Assembly: GCF_024256385.1 (NCBI RefSeq)
Contig: NZ_JAMLFW010000001.1
Location: forward strand, 4,712,001-4,776,000
Length of the DNA stretch: 64,000 nucleotides
From: Anatilimnocola floriformis
Lineage (GTDB): Bacteria; Planctomycetota; Planctomycetia; Pirellulales; Pirellulaceae
Direction of reading: 5' to 3'
Shown here piece by piece: positions 1 through 7,988 of this stretch. The translations under genes and the position numbers were made by a program. The stretch's first letter is position 1, and every line of letters begins with the position of its first letter. Under the pieces are notes generated by a model. That model had not been told where the DNA came from. It made no database searches and worked only from the letters and a program-made list of their open reading frames with translations.

Positions 1-196
1 CGCGATTTCAAACGTCGAAGAGTAGGTGTCTAAATGCTGCGTCAAGTCAGGGTGCTTTGTTCGCGCAGGTTGTGGCCGCGCGCCTTGGAGTGTGTTGAGA
101 CAAGGCAAGTTTCATCGTCAATCTTCCAACGGGAATTGGGTGACTTTAGGTAGAGTTCGATTGCGAATGCTGCATTGACGCGAAGCGGCGACGGCG

Positions 197-304
197 CTAC
201 ACGCCGGGCATGTTTTTGACCAGCAGTTCCGCAGTAGCAAGGAACTGATCGGCCAAATGGAAAACGTGCTGGTCTGGCACTTCTGCTGGCTGGTCGTTTG
301 TCAT
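197..304 (-). CDS. 35-aa small ORF translationally coupled to the DUF5677-like gene
   Basis: A short open frame begins with an ATG at 304-302 that shares four bases (ATGA) with the stop codon of the upstream DUF5677-like reading frame, and ends with TAG at 199-197. The predicted peptide starts MTNDQPAEVPDQHVF and ends NMPGV. The ATGA overlap is the classic arrangement for translational coupling, which is the only real support; no family is recognised. It could be a chance frame. Confidence 0.35.
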   Translation of the reverse strand: MTNDQPAEVPDQHVFHLADQFLATAELLVKNMPGV

Positions 305-1208
305 TTTACGGCCGGAAAGCCTTTCAAGTATTCTGTCGCGATCTCGTCAACCGTCTTCTCACCTGCCTCCCCAAAACCGATCTGATTCTGAAGCACGCTC
401 ATGCAGCATAGAAAAACTTGGCAGGCCGCTGAAAGCGCCCCGCCGATTTCTTCCGGTGTCGAAAGCCACTGCGCGCCCACCTGCCCGCCTACGCTCCGGG
501 AATAGCGAATCCCGTCCGACGAATGCGCCGACCGTGAAAGGTAGTGATACATGGTTTCGTAGTACGTTTCGAGATTGTTTCCAAGGGCGTGCGCGAGGGC
601 CGCCAACTTCAGCCCGGAATACGTCCTTGGCTGATTTCTAAGGATATAGGACCACTCCGCGCCAAGCTCTCTTTCAGCGGCTGCGATATTCGCAGGGTCT
701 GGCTTAATCTCTTGCGCAGCTGCGCGTGGTCCTCGTGATGTTCCCATCTAGCGAAGCGGTTCTCATCATTGAAAACGTTGATCGCAAGATACATCGCGGC
801 CCGCTTCCGACTGGCTAGATTCGCGTCGATAGACTTCGTGGAAACTTTCCAGGCATCCGTTTTTCCCAGCACTGGTTCAAACCCCAAGTTCACACTTGGC
901 GCGAGTATCCACTGAAGCGCCACGGCAGTTTCGTAGATGCTGCGTGCCACAATTAGCGCGTTACCTGCTTCACAGGCTTCGCACAGCAAAATCACACTTC
1001 GCATCTGCCGGCAGGCTTGAACATTCAATGTCATTGCTACGCTGCCTGCCATCGGGTCGAGTTTCGACGCAAAAACGAATGGCTCTTTCGGCAAGTGCAT
1101 CCAAGCATCCCACATGCGATGCGCAAAATCGAAATCGCGGCCGACAGTCGCCTTTACGGTAGCCAAGTGTTCTTCAAAATCTGGAATTTCGCGCATAGTG
1201 TCCCTCAA
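301..1208 (-). pseudogene. DUF5677-like protein, broken by a frameshift near position 715
   Basis: Two overlapping minus-strand frames together look like one protein of about 300 residues. The first part (from 1208, starting MRDTMREIPDFEEHLAT) contains a helical stretch NALIVARSIYETAVALQWI typical of DUF5677-like proteins. The second part (to 301) carries the matching C-terminal half, with YSGLKLAALAHALGNN and YYETMYHYLSRSAHSS. The sensible protein passes from RWEHHEDHAQLRK in one frame to EIKPDPANIAAAE in the other within the overlap around 705-725, so a one-base indel is likely. It may be decay, a sequencing error or, less likely, programmed frameshifting. Function is unknown; such proteins often sit among defence or mobile genes. 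Confidence 0.6.
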
Positions 1209-1256
1209 CTAAAACGACACGGGGTTACCCCATAGGTTCACCGACGTCGCTAGAAA

Positions 1257-1874
1257 CTAACTGCGTTTCAGAAGCTCATCGGCTATGGCGAAGCCAGCCG
1301 AAGTCAGATTGCGAACTTGGCCCGAACGCGAAACCAGGTTGCGGTCTTCAAGCTCTTCAAGCGCTGCCTTGTACCGCTGTGCGGCGCGAGCATCGTCCGG
1401 GGCGTACAGTTTTTCCCGATGGCCGGGCGAGATGCTGAGCACTTCGTTTAGTACGTTATCAACAACGGAGATGACACCGGCGTGAACTCCCGGCACATTG
1501 GCTGCTTTGGTCAAGAGTTCTTCCGCCTCTTGCGAAAGAGGGGCCGGCGGCGCGGGCGCGTTCCAAGTCAGAACTACGGACTGCTGCCCGCCTGTCTTCC
1601 CTTCGGCAACCAACTTGAACCATTGGTCTCGCAGCTGCCGTAGTTCCTTCGCTCGATACTTGCGCCCTTTCGGGTGATTGTCATTGTATGAATTGACATC
1701 CGCGTGGCAGTCGAAGCAAACGGGCAACCCGTTGTCGGCAGTGTTCTCGCCGCCGTCCGCTTCCTGGTCGATATGGTGAATTTCCATTTTCTGCCCCTTG
1801 TGCTGGCGGCAGAGACAGCAGAAGCGGGCACACTTAACCAGCAATTCATCGACGACTCTGGCAGGGAATGGCAT
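1257..1874 (-). CDS. HNH endonuclease-domain protein
   Basis: This 205-residue protein has an HNH nuclease domain in its first 70 residues. A CxxC pair (CCLC, about residues 19-22) precedes the HH of MEIHHIDQ, an acidic/asparagine stretch (GGENTADNG) and a second CxxC (CFDC). The paired CxxC motifs bind structural zinc and the central histidines and asparagine bind the catalytic metal in this family, so a metal-dependent DNA nuclease is expected. The C-terminal 120 residues are helical with no recognised domain. It is island cargo between the broken DUF5677-like gene and the recombination module. The exact target is unknown. The start ATG is the first in frame. Confidence 0.75.
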   Translation of the reverse strand: MPFPARVVDELLVKCARFCCLCRQHKGQKMEIHHIDQEADGGENTADNGLPVCFDCHADVNSYNDNHPKGRKYRAKELRQLRDQWFKLVAEGKTGGQQSVVLTWNAPAPPAPLSQEAEELLTKAANVPGVHAGVISVVDNVLNEVLSISPGHREKLYAPDDARAAQRYKAALEELEDRNLVSRSGQVRNLTSAGFAIADELLKRS

Positions 1875-2153
1875 GACTTTGTTCTCCGGCCAGTGATTAT
1901 AGCGAATGGTGGGCGGCGTCTTATTCTGCCGTTGGAGGCCGCGCGGGCAGATAGAGATTTAGGGTGCGAAGCCGCTCAATCTTCGGTGACAACTGATTGC
2001 GGATTCACTGCTAGATGGAATTGGCGTGAGTGCGTGGTCAAGCGAACCCCCTGCTTGAGCAATTCGTTGCGATGCCTAAATGAGCGGGCAGGAATTTCGC
2101 GGCGGAAACTGGCGCCGCGATTACAGAATCTTCAGACTCTTCAAAAACTCCCT

Positions 2154-2402
2154 ATGAAAAAGAAAAAACATTCGTTGCGCGCCTCTCCGGCCCGTCTGGC
2201 GGAGGTTGCGTCAAACGCAAATTCCCATTCAATTGATGGGACTGACCTGCAGAAATCCCAACGGGAGCAAGCAGTCACGGCGCTCTTCGACTTAATTTGC
2301 AGATTGATTGCCGAAGCGATCCATCGAGACACTTCAGCGAATACCCCAACACAAAACCATGGTCAGAGCACGCATGGGCAAAAAACAAACAAAGCCACCT
2401 GA
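2154..2402 (+). CDS. Small conserved island protein (82 aa)
   Basis: A lysine-rich N-terminus (MKKKKHSLRAS) is followed by a short amphipathic helix, EQAVTALFDLICRLIAEAI. The same helix pattern occurs in the 86-aa protein at 18780-19040 of island B (EQQAIDGFLDLLARLIAKAH), so the two are probably homologues. In both islands the gene lies a few hundred bases to 1.3 kb upstream of an HTH protein and an integrase. This argues that it belongs to the mobility or maintenance module rather than the cargo. The longer in-frame extension upstream of 2154 shows no coding character. Its end overlaps the next gene. No function is recognised. Confidence 0.55.
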   Translation: MKKKKHSLRASPARLAEVASNANSHSIDGTDLQKSQREQAVTALFDLICRLIAEAIHRDTSANTPTQNHGQSTHGQKTNKAT

Positions 2403-3081
2403 GGAGCGGGCTGATCGGCCGCTTCCGCAGAACAAGCAGATTTTGGAGAGGCTTCTGGACACCGTCCAGCAATATTTGAAGGAACAGGACGCTTACATTG
2501 CCCGCCAACGGATTCGGCTGCATCAAATGCGGGATTGCCTGACGTCACCGGAATCGGCGCTCCGCAACCAAAGGAACATTCCCGAACTCCGTGACGTCGC
2601 GATTAGACAGGCGTCCAACGGCCTCGCGGATATCACCATTATTGAGCCTTACTTCCTCAACGGCCGAATCCGTGAACTTCAAGCGAACTTGGCGCGAACG
2701 TATGTCGAATGGGCAGATCGCCGTCTGGATGGGACGATCGCCTCAAATAGTCGATTCGAGCAGTTGCTAGCATTGACGGAAGAGTTTTTGGCGGAATATC
2801 GGGCGTTCCGTGATCGGCTCGTTGCGAAGCTCCAGAATAAGCGCGCGGACAACAATTCGGACATGCACAAGAAAATCGCTCGGATAATACCTGACGATCA
2901 AGTATTCATGGCATTCTATCGCGAGCTTGAGCAACGTCAGGGCGAGTCGTCGCAAAGGCGGATCGCACTTGACTTTACGGGTGGCAATGAGACCAGAGCG
3001 GACTCGATGCTGCGACAGTACCGACGGTTTAAAGTGAAACTAGCTGAGCAAGTCCGCGCGGACATTCAAAAGACCTCCTGA
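2359..3081 (+). CDS. Hypothetical helical protein (240 aa)
   Basis: This is a charged, mostly alpha-helical protein with likely coiled-coil segments (ILERLLDTVQQYLKEQ, FLAEYRAFRDRLVAKL). No catalytic motif, signal peptide or membrane segment is seen. Possible starts are ATG at 2308, 2359 or 2374. I chose 2359 because the coding pattern begins there and the overlap with the preceding small gene is then 44 bases, but no good ribosome binding site decides between them. It sits between the small conserved protein and the excisionase-like gene of island A, in the position where island B has different small genes. Function unknown. Confidence 0.6.
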   Translation: MVRARMGKKQTKPPEERADRPLPQNKQILERLLDTVQQYLKEQDAYIARQRIRLHQMRDCLTSPESALRNQRNIPELRDVAIRQASNGLADITIIEPYFLNGRIRELQANLARTYVEWADRRLDGTIASNSRFEQLLALTEEFLAEYRAFRDRLVAKLQNKRADNNSDMHKKIARIIPDDQVFMAFYRELEQRQGESSQRRIALDFTGGNETRADSMLRQYRRFKVKLAEQVRADIQKTS

Positions 3082-3130
3082 CAATCGCTTTGCTGAAATG
3101 CGTCCCCAGCGGCGAACCGCTGGAGGAAGC

Positions 3131-3457
3131 ATGTCAGACGAATTCGTCACGCCCGAAGAATTTGCCACGGTCACTAATCAAGGAATCGCGACCGTCTATC
3201 GCCGATTGCGAGCGGGTCAACTGCCTGCTCACCAATCTGGTGGACGGTGCAAGCGTTGGCTGATTGATCTCGTTGCGTTTCGCGCTCGATTCACTGGCGA
3301 AAGCAGTTCCTCGACCAACGATGGCGCCGCGCTCCCGCCGTCTGGCGGAAGTGTCAACTCGGGCACCGCTTCGCAATCCGCGGCGACTTCTTCGTCGCCG
3401 CCGCGTCCAGCATTGAACGGCCCACGGCCGCGCTGGACTACTCAAATCCGAAAGTAA
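3131..3457 (+). CDS. HTH (MerR/excisionase-type) DNA-binding protein of island A
   Basis: The start at 3131 is supported by a GGAGGA Shine-Dalgarno sequence a few bases upstream. The first 60 residues (MSDEFVTPEEFATVTNQGIATVYRR...) form a winged helix-turn-helix of the type found in excisionases and in helix_turn_helix_17 proteins: a threonine-rich helix turn, YRRLRAGQLPAHQSGG, then an arginine-rich wing. The C-terminal half is a serine/alanine-rich low-complexity tail. It lies 12 bases upstream of the integrase. The likely role is to bend DNA at att sites and bias the integrase toward excision, or to control integrase expression. This is inferred from domain and context. Confidence 0.7.
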   Translation: MSDEFVTPEEFATVTNQGIATVYRRLRAGQLPAHQSGGRCKRWLIDLVAFRARFTGESSSSTNDGAALPPSGGSVNSGTASQSAATSSSPPRPALNGPRPRWTTQIRK

Positions 3458-3469
3458 GGAATCAGTTGC

Positions 3470-4678
3470 TTGAGCAAGAAACGAAAAACAAAGGAAAAGT
3501 TGCGCCTGCCGTTCTTTGTCTGGACGGTGCGCGATCGGGATGGTGTTTGGCAGGCTGACGGTCGTGGAAATACGGTTAACCCGGGGCGGCATTCGCTCGG
3601 TACTAAGGACTACGAGGAAGGGCTAGAGAAACTTCAACTACTCGACAAAGTGCAAGCCGTTGCACTCGGACTGGCAGACCCGTCGATACTCTCCCCCGGA
3701 ACAACCAAGTCGATCGCGCTGGACGCAGGGAAAGACATGTACCTAAAGCACGTTGCTCGCCCCTTCGTAGCTGGCGGCGGTGTTGACAAAACGCAGCAAC
3801 GTTATGAAGCAGTTCTGAACAAGTTTGTCCCCTGGGTCAAACTTGAGGGACTGGAATATTGGGAACACATCAAGCGTCGCCACCTCACGTCATATGCCGA
3901 CTGGCTGCTGGAAGGGGAATACGAATACGCAACTGTGTTTCTTGAATTGACGACGATCAAGCAGGTTTTCAATTATTTCATAAGGGAAGAGCTGTTGCCC
4001 GTTGAGTGCAAGATTCACATGCCGCTTCGGAAGCCATCGGGGACTAACACCTTCTGCTACACCAAAGAACAACTGACTGCGATGGCCGACCGCTGCTCTT
4101 CCCGGTCAGGTCTAGCTTGGCTCCGCGCCATCATTTGCGGACTATCGTTCACCGGTATGCGGATCTCGGAGCTAACCGGGCTAAGGCCGTCGGACGTTGA
4201 CTTGGACAAGAATATGATCACGCTGACCGACGAACGGTTCAATCGCACTGCGGCGCCCGGCACTGCCCGGCGTATGAAGAACAGCCGGAATCGGTCGTTC
4301 CCTATTCACTCTCAGTTACTCCCGATTATCGCCCCGTTGGTTAAGCGCGGCGCCAGCCGGGTATTCACTGGACCGGATGGCCAGAAAATCAGCGGTGATG
4401 CAGTTCGACTTGCATTCGTGAGCGAAGTAATTGATCCGCTGAGCGAGAAGTATCCGAGCGGCGAGGATGAAATCGGGTTCAAAGATGGCCGATTGCACAG
4501 CTTTCGTCACTATTTTTGTTCGCTGGTCGCGAACGCCGGTGTGAGCGAATTGGCTGTCATGCGGTGGCTGGGCCACGGCAGCAGTCTGATGGTCAAACAC
4601 TATTACCATCTGAACGACCCAGAGTCGCAACGCCAGATGGAAAAGGTCGATTTCAAATTCGGGAGTGAGGCAGAGTAG
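3470..4678 (+). CDS. Tyrosine recombinase (integrase) of island A
   Basis: This is a 402-residue phage-type integrase. The C-terminal catalytic domain shows the expected residues: the box I arginine in FTGMRISELTGL (about residue 228), HxxR in LHSFRHYF (about 342), LGH (about 367), and the nucleophilic tyrosine in KHYYHLND (about 377). The N-terminal part is a SAM-like core-binding domain (about 90-190). The start codon appears to be TTG at 3470, giving MSKKRKTKEK. The gene ends 172 bases before the att copy at 4851, the usual place for an island integrase, and follows an excisionase-like gene. It probably recombined the tRNA-Ser 3' end. It looks intact. Confidence 0.9.
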   Translation: MSKKRKTKEKLRLPFFVWTVRDRDGVWQADGRGNTVNPGRHSLGTKDYEEGLEKLQLLDKVQAVALGLADPSILSPGTTKSIALDAGKDMYLKHVARPFVAGGGVDKTQQRYEAVLNKFVPWVKLEGLEYWEHIKRRHLTSYADWLLEGEYEYATVFLELTTIKQVFNYFIREELLPVECKIHMPLRKPSGTNTFCYTKEQLTAMADRCSSRSGLAWLRAIICGLSFTGMRISELTGLRPSDVDLDKNMITLTDERFNRTAAPGTARRMKNSRNRSFPIHSQLLPIIAPLVKRGASRVFTGPDGQKISGDAVRLAFVSEVIDPLSEKYPSGEDEIGFKDGRLHSFRHYFCSLVANAGVSELAVMRWLGHGSSLMVKHYYHLNDPESQRQMEKVDFKFGSEAE

Positions 4679-4757
4679 CCCCGCTCCATTTTTAACCCGG
4701 AGGTTTGGCAGGCCGAAGCGAAAGAGAGAGATGAACCAGCAAGAACTCTCCGATTTT

Positions 4758-4842
4758 GTCACAGTCTCGTCACAGTTTACTGTGACGAAAAAACCGGCTG
4801 TTCCGAAACCATTGCAAAGCAATGAGTTAGAAACAGCCGGTT
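4758..4842. repeat. Palindrome cluster between integrase A and the att core
   Basis: GTCACAG occurs at 4758-4764, then CGTCACAG-TTTA-CTGTGACG forms a perfect palindrome (4768-4787). An 11-bp inverted repeat, AACCGGCTGTT (4792-4802) with AACAGCCGGTT (4832-4842), encloses a second hairpin CATTGC-AAA-GCAATG (4810-4824). These may be integrase or accessory-factor binding sites at the island end, and the outer stem could also end transcription of the integrase. Confidence 0.6.
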
Positions 4843-4850
4843 CCGTGAAA

Positions 4851-4875
4851 CGGAGAGGACAGGATTCTATCCTGC
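4851..4875 (+). repeat. att site: displaced copy of the tRNA-Ser 3' end
   Basis: CGGAGAGGACAGGATTC (4851-4867) is identical, in the same orientation, to the 3' end of tRNA-Ser(GCU) at 21691-21707. Five more matching bases (CCTGC) follow after three mismatches. No tRNA body follows, so this is a duplicated target and marks the junction between islands A and B. Confidence 0.85.
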
Positions 4876-4995
4876 CATTTTTCGCAACCTCGGCTCACAG
4901 CAAGGTTTGGCACTTAACCTCAGCGACAGTCGCAATTTAGCGTCTGCCGCTCACTCCCGTTCATTCCCAGTTATTCCCACTCATGCAGGACAGCA

Positions 4996-5016
4996 ACCGG
5001 GACAAAACCGGGACAA
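4996..5016 (+). repeat. Left-end candidate integrase arm site (two ACCGGGACAA copies)
   Basis: Two ACCGGGACAA units are spaced by one A, and the 21-base block is repeated exactly at 21595-21615. It lies 128 bases inside the left att core. In the circular form it would sit on the opposite side of the core from the other block. Confidence 0.55.
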
Positions 5017-5056
5017 ATTTCCGATCGCAACTTACGCAATACTATTTTCACTCGCG

Positions 5057-7573
5057 ATGCTCGCCAGTGCTTTGGCAGGCGGACCGCCTGCTGGTGATTC
5101 CGATGAGGCGGAAGCGGATCGGCGGCCACGTCGCCGCAAGCAAAAGGATCGTGCGTCTCGCGGACTTCCAGATCGTGCTGCGGCAATGGCCCTTGCTGAG
5201 GCATATATGGAAATTCAAGGCCGGCTATTCCCTAAGTTGGTGCAGTTGGGTGTGATTCCTCGCAAATCTAAAGCTGAAGTCGAGCGTTTAGCAACGGCCT
5301 TTGAGCAGCGGTTTTTAAAAGCGGATGTTCAGCCCGAAGCTCTCTTGCTCCACAGCCGACATTGGGAGCAATTGGCAGCTTGCTACTTGCGGTATTCGTG
5401 CGACAAATCGAATCCGAGGTCACTGGTTCAACAGCTGAAGTTGACTCTCGAACGTGCCGCTGCGAATAAGCACTTCATCCCTTGGCAATTCGTCTTCGCC
5501 GATGCTGCCGTAACCGGAACAACCGCAGACAGGCACGGGTACGAACTGGCAAATTTGCAGATGGCTTCCACCGCAGCAGATTCACCAGTTGTGCTATACA
5601 TCGACGAGATTGGCCGTGCTAGTCGTGATATGGTCGAGGCCCTGCGCCTTGGCCGAATGATCGACGCGATGGGCAAACGCCTAGTTGGGGTCAGCGATGG
5701 ATTCGACAGCGATCACCAAATGTGGAAGTTCGTTTTGTCAATCTTTGCTGCTCTGCAAGAGTGGTTCATCGACCAGCTGAAACCCAAAGTAAAGCGGGGC
5801 ATGCGTGATGCTCACCGGCAGGGAACAAATTTGCGGCCAGCTGCCGTTGGCTACAAGTTAGTCCCTGCAGTCGACGCCACTGGAAGCCCCATATTCGGCA
5901 AGGACGGCGTGCGATCGAAGATGCTTGCCGTCGACGAGAAAACTATGCCGTACATCCAGTTGGCATTCAATCTCTACGTCACCCAGAACTGGAGCCTGGG
6001 GCGTATTGCTCGACACTTGAATGACCTCGCGGTCATCGGATGCACTTGGGACAGCAGCCGCGTGCGGCAACTTCTGGGGCGCTACAAATACGCGGGAATT
6101 GATGTCGAAGACATGACCTACCGCGCCGAACAACTTGACGAAAAAGGACGTAAGAAATATGTGATCAAGAGAAACCCACGGGAGAAATGGAAGGTCCGGC
6201 GCGCCCGCAACCTGCAAATCATCCCATGGTCGGTATGGAAGGCCGCACAGCGGCGGCTGGAGCTCGCGAAGAACGCATACTCCAAGTCATCCAGTCGTAC
6301 GACGCGACGGGATGAAGTTAATGCGACCACACTCGTCCGGCCACTATGTGGTGGTTGTAAGAAACCCCTGTGGCTCGGCCGGGCCGGCAAACACGCGAGC
6401 TTTACCTGCACTGATGCACGGGATGGCAAAAACGGTTGCACGTTTCGGGGCTACAAGACGGTGAGGCACGTCGAGAACGCCGTTGTGAACTACGTGCTCA
6501 ACAAAGTGCTCACTCCAACGCGGGTGAATGAGCTCGTCGAACGTGCAAACCAATATCTGATCGAGCAATCGGAGGCACCTCGAGTCGATACAACGGCTTG
6601 GGAGACCGAAATTGCAAAATTGTCGGCAGGGTGCAAGCGACTTGCCAAGGTACTGGCCAATGAAGACGACGATCAGAAAATGGGCGCAGTTGTTGCTAAG
6701 CTACGGCAGGATGAACGCCGCCTCGCGGAACTTCGGGCTATGGCGCGGGACGCTAAACGATCTAGCGACATACCTGCCCGGCTGTGCACAACGCAGGTGC
6801 TGGAACTCATCAAGGATGTCTCCACACTCCTCCAAAGTGAAGTGCAAATTGCAGCACCGCTTCTGCGCCAGCTGACGGGGCCCATAACCCTTCTGCAGGA
6901 GAAGCAAGAGGGCAAGTCTAAGCCTGCCTGGTTTGCCTGCTTCACCTACAATCTGCTGCCTGTGCTGCTGCAAATCTCGCGGAATGGCAATTGTCCAACT
7001 ACGAGCACTCTGGAGTACCTGACTACTCATGGTTGGACAAACGCAGAATCCGCGAAATTCCCGCTCGACGTAGAGCGAAAGGCAGACGTTATCGCTGCCA
7101 AAGTCGCGGAGCTGGTGGCCGAAGGCCACAGCACTGATACGATCGCAGCGGTGCTCGGCGTCAGCTCGCAGGTCGTCCAGGAAGCCCGCACGGGCCGGAA
7201 ACGTGCTCGAGGCCCCCGTGGCAAAACGGCTGGTGAGACTGCGAAAGCGCCGCGCACAACCTTTCACGATCTCGTTGCGCCGCTCAAAGCACTTCTCGTT
7301 AAAGAGCCGGGCACGTCGATTTCGGAGGCGGCGCGGCGCCTCGGGTATTGCGAGGCAACCGTGCGTTGCGCGTATGACGCCGCCTTTCCCGAAGTGATCG
7401 AGAAGGCCCGCGTGGACGGCGCTCCACCGCAACGAAGCAATCGCTCGCGGCTCAGCAAGCAGGAGATCGAGCGCGTCAAGGAGTTATTGAGAAAAGGCGT
7501 GCCGATCTACGAGATCGAAGCGGAAATTGGTTGCAGCCGGCAAACCGTCTATCGGATCAAGTCGAAGATGTAA
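5057..7573 (+). CDS. Large serine recombinase
   Basis: The resolvase-type catalytic domain begins about residue 108 with the nucleophile motif YLRYSCDK (Ser about 114), followed by VFADAAVTGTTADRHGYE and DEIGRASRDM. A recombinase domain follows, then a zinc ribbon (CGGC near residue 430, with later cysteines), and a coiled-coil region. The C-terminus has up to three HTH-like units, for example EGHSTDTIAAVLGVSSQVV and KGVPIYEIEAEIGCSRQTV. The 110-residue segment before the catalytic domain is unusual, since the nucleophile normally lies near residue 10. The open frame extends up to 4907, but that part covers the end repeat at 4996, so I place the start at 5057 or later. It may mobilise a separate element or provide a second mobility route. 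Confidence 0.8.
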   Translation: MLASALAGGPPAGDSDEAEADRRPRRRKQKDRASRGLPDRAAAMALAEAYMEIQGRLFPKLVQLGVIPRKSKAEVERLATAFEQRFLKADVQPEALLLHSRHWEQLAACYLRYSCDKSNPRSLVQQLKLTLERAAANKHFIPWQFVFADAAVTGTTADRHGYELANLQMASTAADSPVVLYIDEIGRASRDMVEALRLGRMIDAMGKRLVGVSDGFDSDHQMWKFVLSIFAALQEWFIDQLKPKVKRGMRDAHRQGTNLRPAAVGYKLVPAVDATGSPIFGKDGVRSKMLAVDEKTMPYIQLAFNLYVTQNWSLGRIARHLNDLAVIGCTWDSSRVRQLLGRYKYAGIDVEDMTYRAEQLDEKGRKKYVIKRNPREKWKVRRARNLQIIPWSVWKAAQRRLELAKNAYSKSSSRTTRRDEVNATTLVRPLCGGCKKPLWLGRAGKHASFTCTDARDGKNGCTFRGYKTVRHVENAVVNYVLNKVLTPTRVNELVERANQYLIEQSEAPRVDTTAWETEIAKLSAGCKRLAKVLANEDDDQKMGAVVAKLRQDERRLAELRAMARDAKRSSDIPARLCTTQVLELIKDVSTLLQSEVQIAAPLLRQLTGPITLLQEKQEGKSKPAWFACFTYNLLPVLLQISRNGNCPTTSTLEYLTTHGWTNAESAKFPLDVERKADVIAAKVAELVAEGHSTDTIAAVLGVSSQVVQEARTGRKRARGPRGKTAGETAKAPRTTFHDLVAPLKALLVKEPGTSISEAARRLGYCEATVRCAYDAAFPEVIEKARVDGAPPQRSNRSRLSKQEIERVKELLRKGVPIYEIEAEIGCSRQTVYRIKSKM

Positions 7574-7631
7574 ATCTCGGGCACGAGCCGGGCACCGTTG
7601 GCCAACCAAGGGTGCCTGGCCGATTCCCCGG

Positions 7632-7952
7632 TCATTCCGGCGAGGCAGCGTCGCCGACGTTTTCAACGACTTCGTCTTTCCCGGGCCTGCGAATGCGACC
7701 TTCGACCACGGCGATCCGTTGCTGCTTGGTGTAAACGCATAGATTAACCGCGGTGCGCTTGCCATCGGAAGTCGAACGGTTGTAGCCGTTCAAGTGACCC
7801 AATAGTTGCCCCAAGCTCAGGTGAAGCTTGAGTGCCTCTTCAAAGCTGAGGATCACGTTTATTGCCTTTGGCGTCGCCTCTGGCAGCGCCGGGCTGAAGT
7901 GGTCAACGTACGAAGTGCCAAAAGTAGTCTTTCGCTTTACGTTTGATGCCAT
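7632..7952 (-). CDS. Conserved small protein (106 aa), unknown
   Basis: A perfect AGGAGG lies seven bases before the ATG at 7952, which gives strong support for translation. The protein (MASNVKRKTTFGTSYVD...) has a predicted helix, ILSFEEALKLHLSLGQLLGHLN, then a beta-rich stretch with VNLCVYTKQQRIAVVEG. No enzyme motif is visible. It is the last gene of the minus-strand restriction-modification run, 36 bases after the metallopeptidase. A role linked to that locus is possible, but proteins like this could also be general island genes. Confidence 0.65.
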   Translation of the reverse strand: MASNVKRKTTFGTSYVDHFSPALPEATPKAINVILSFEEALKLHLSLGQLLGHLNGYNRSTSDGKRTAVNLCVYTKQQRIAVVEGRIRRPGKDEVVENVGDAASPE

Positions 7953-7988
7953 TTGTCGTCCTCCTAAGGGATGCTTTGGTGCCTTGAC

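Larger units (their letters stand above)
1..4867. mobile_element. Genomic island A (right part only; left end outside window)
   Basis: This is the distal island of a tandem pair integrated at tRNA-Ser(GCU). Its right boundary is the 17-bp copy of the tRNA-Ser 3' end at 4851-4867, which directly follows a tyrosine integrase (3470-4678). No further copy of the att core was seen between 1 and 4850, so the left end lies outside the window. Visible cargo is a frameshifted DUF5677-like gene, an HNH nuclease, a small conserved protein, a helical unknown protein, and an HTH excisionase-like protein. The island reading is an inference from the integrase next to the att copy. Confidence 0.65.

Noticed and set aside
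1704-2153. Longer plus-strand start for the 82-aa island protein
   Set aside because: The upstream part lies opposite the HNH gene and resembles no protein. The clear start MKKKKHS matches the basic N-terminus of its island B homologue.
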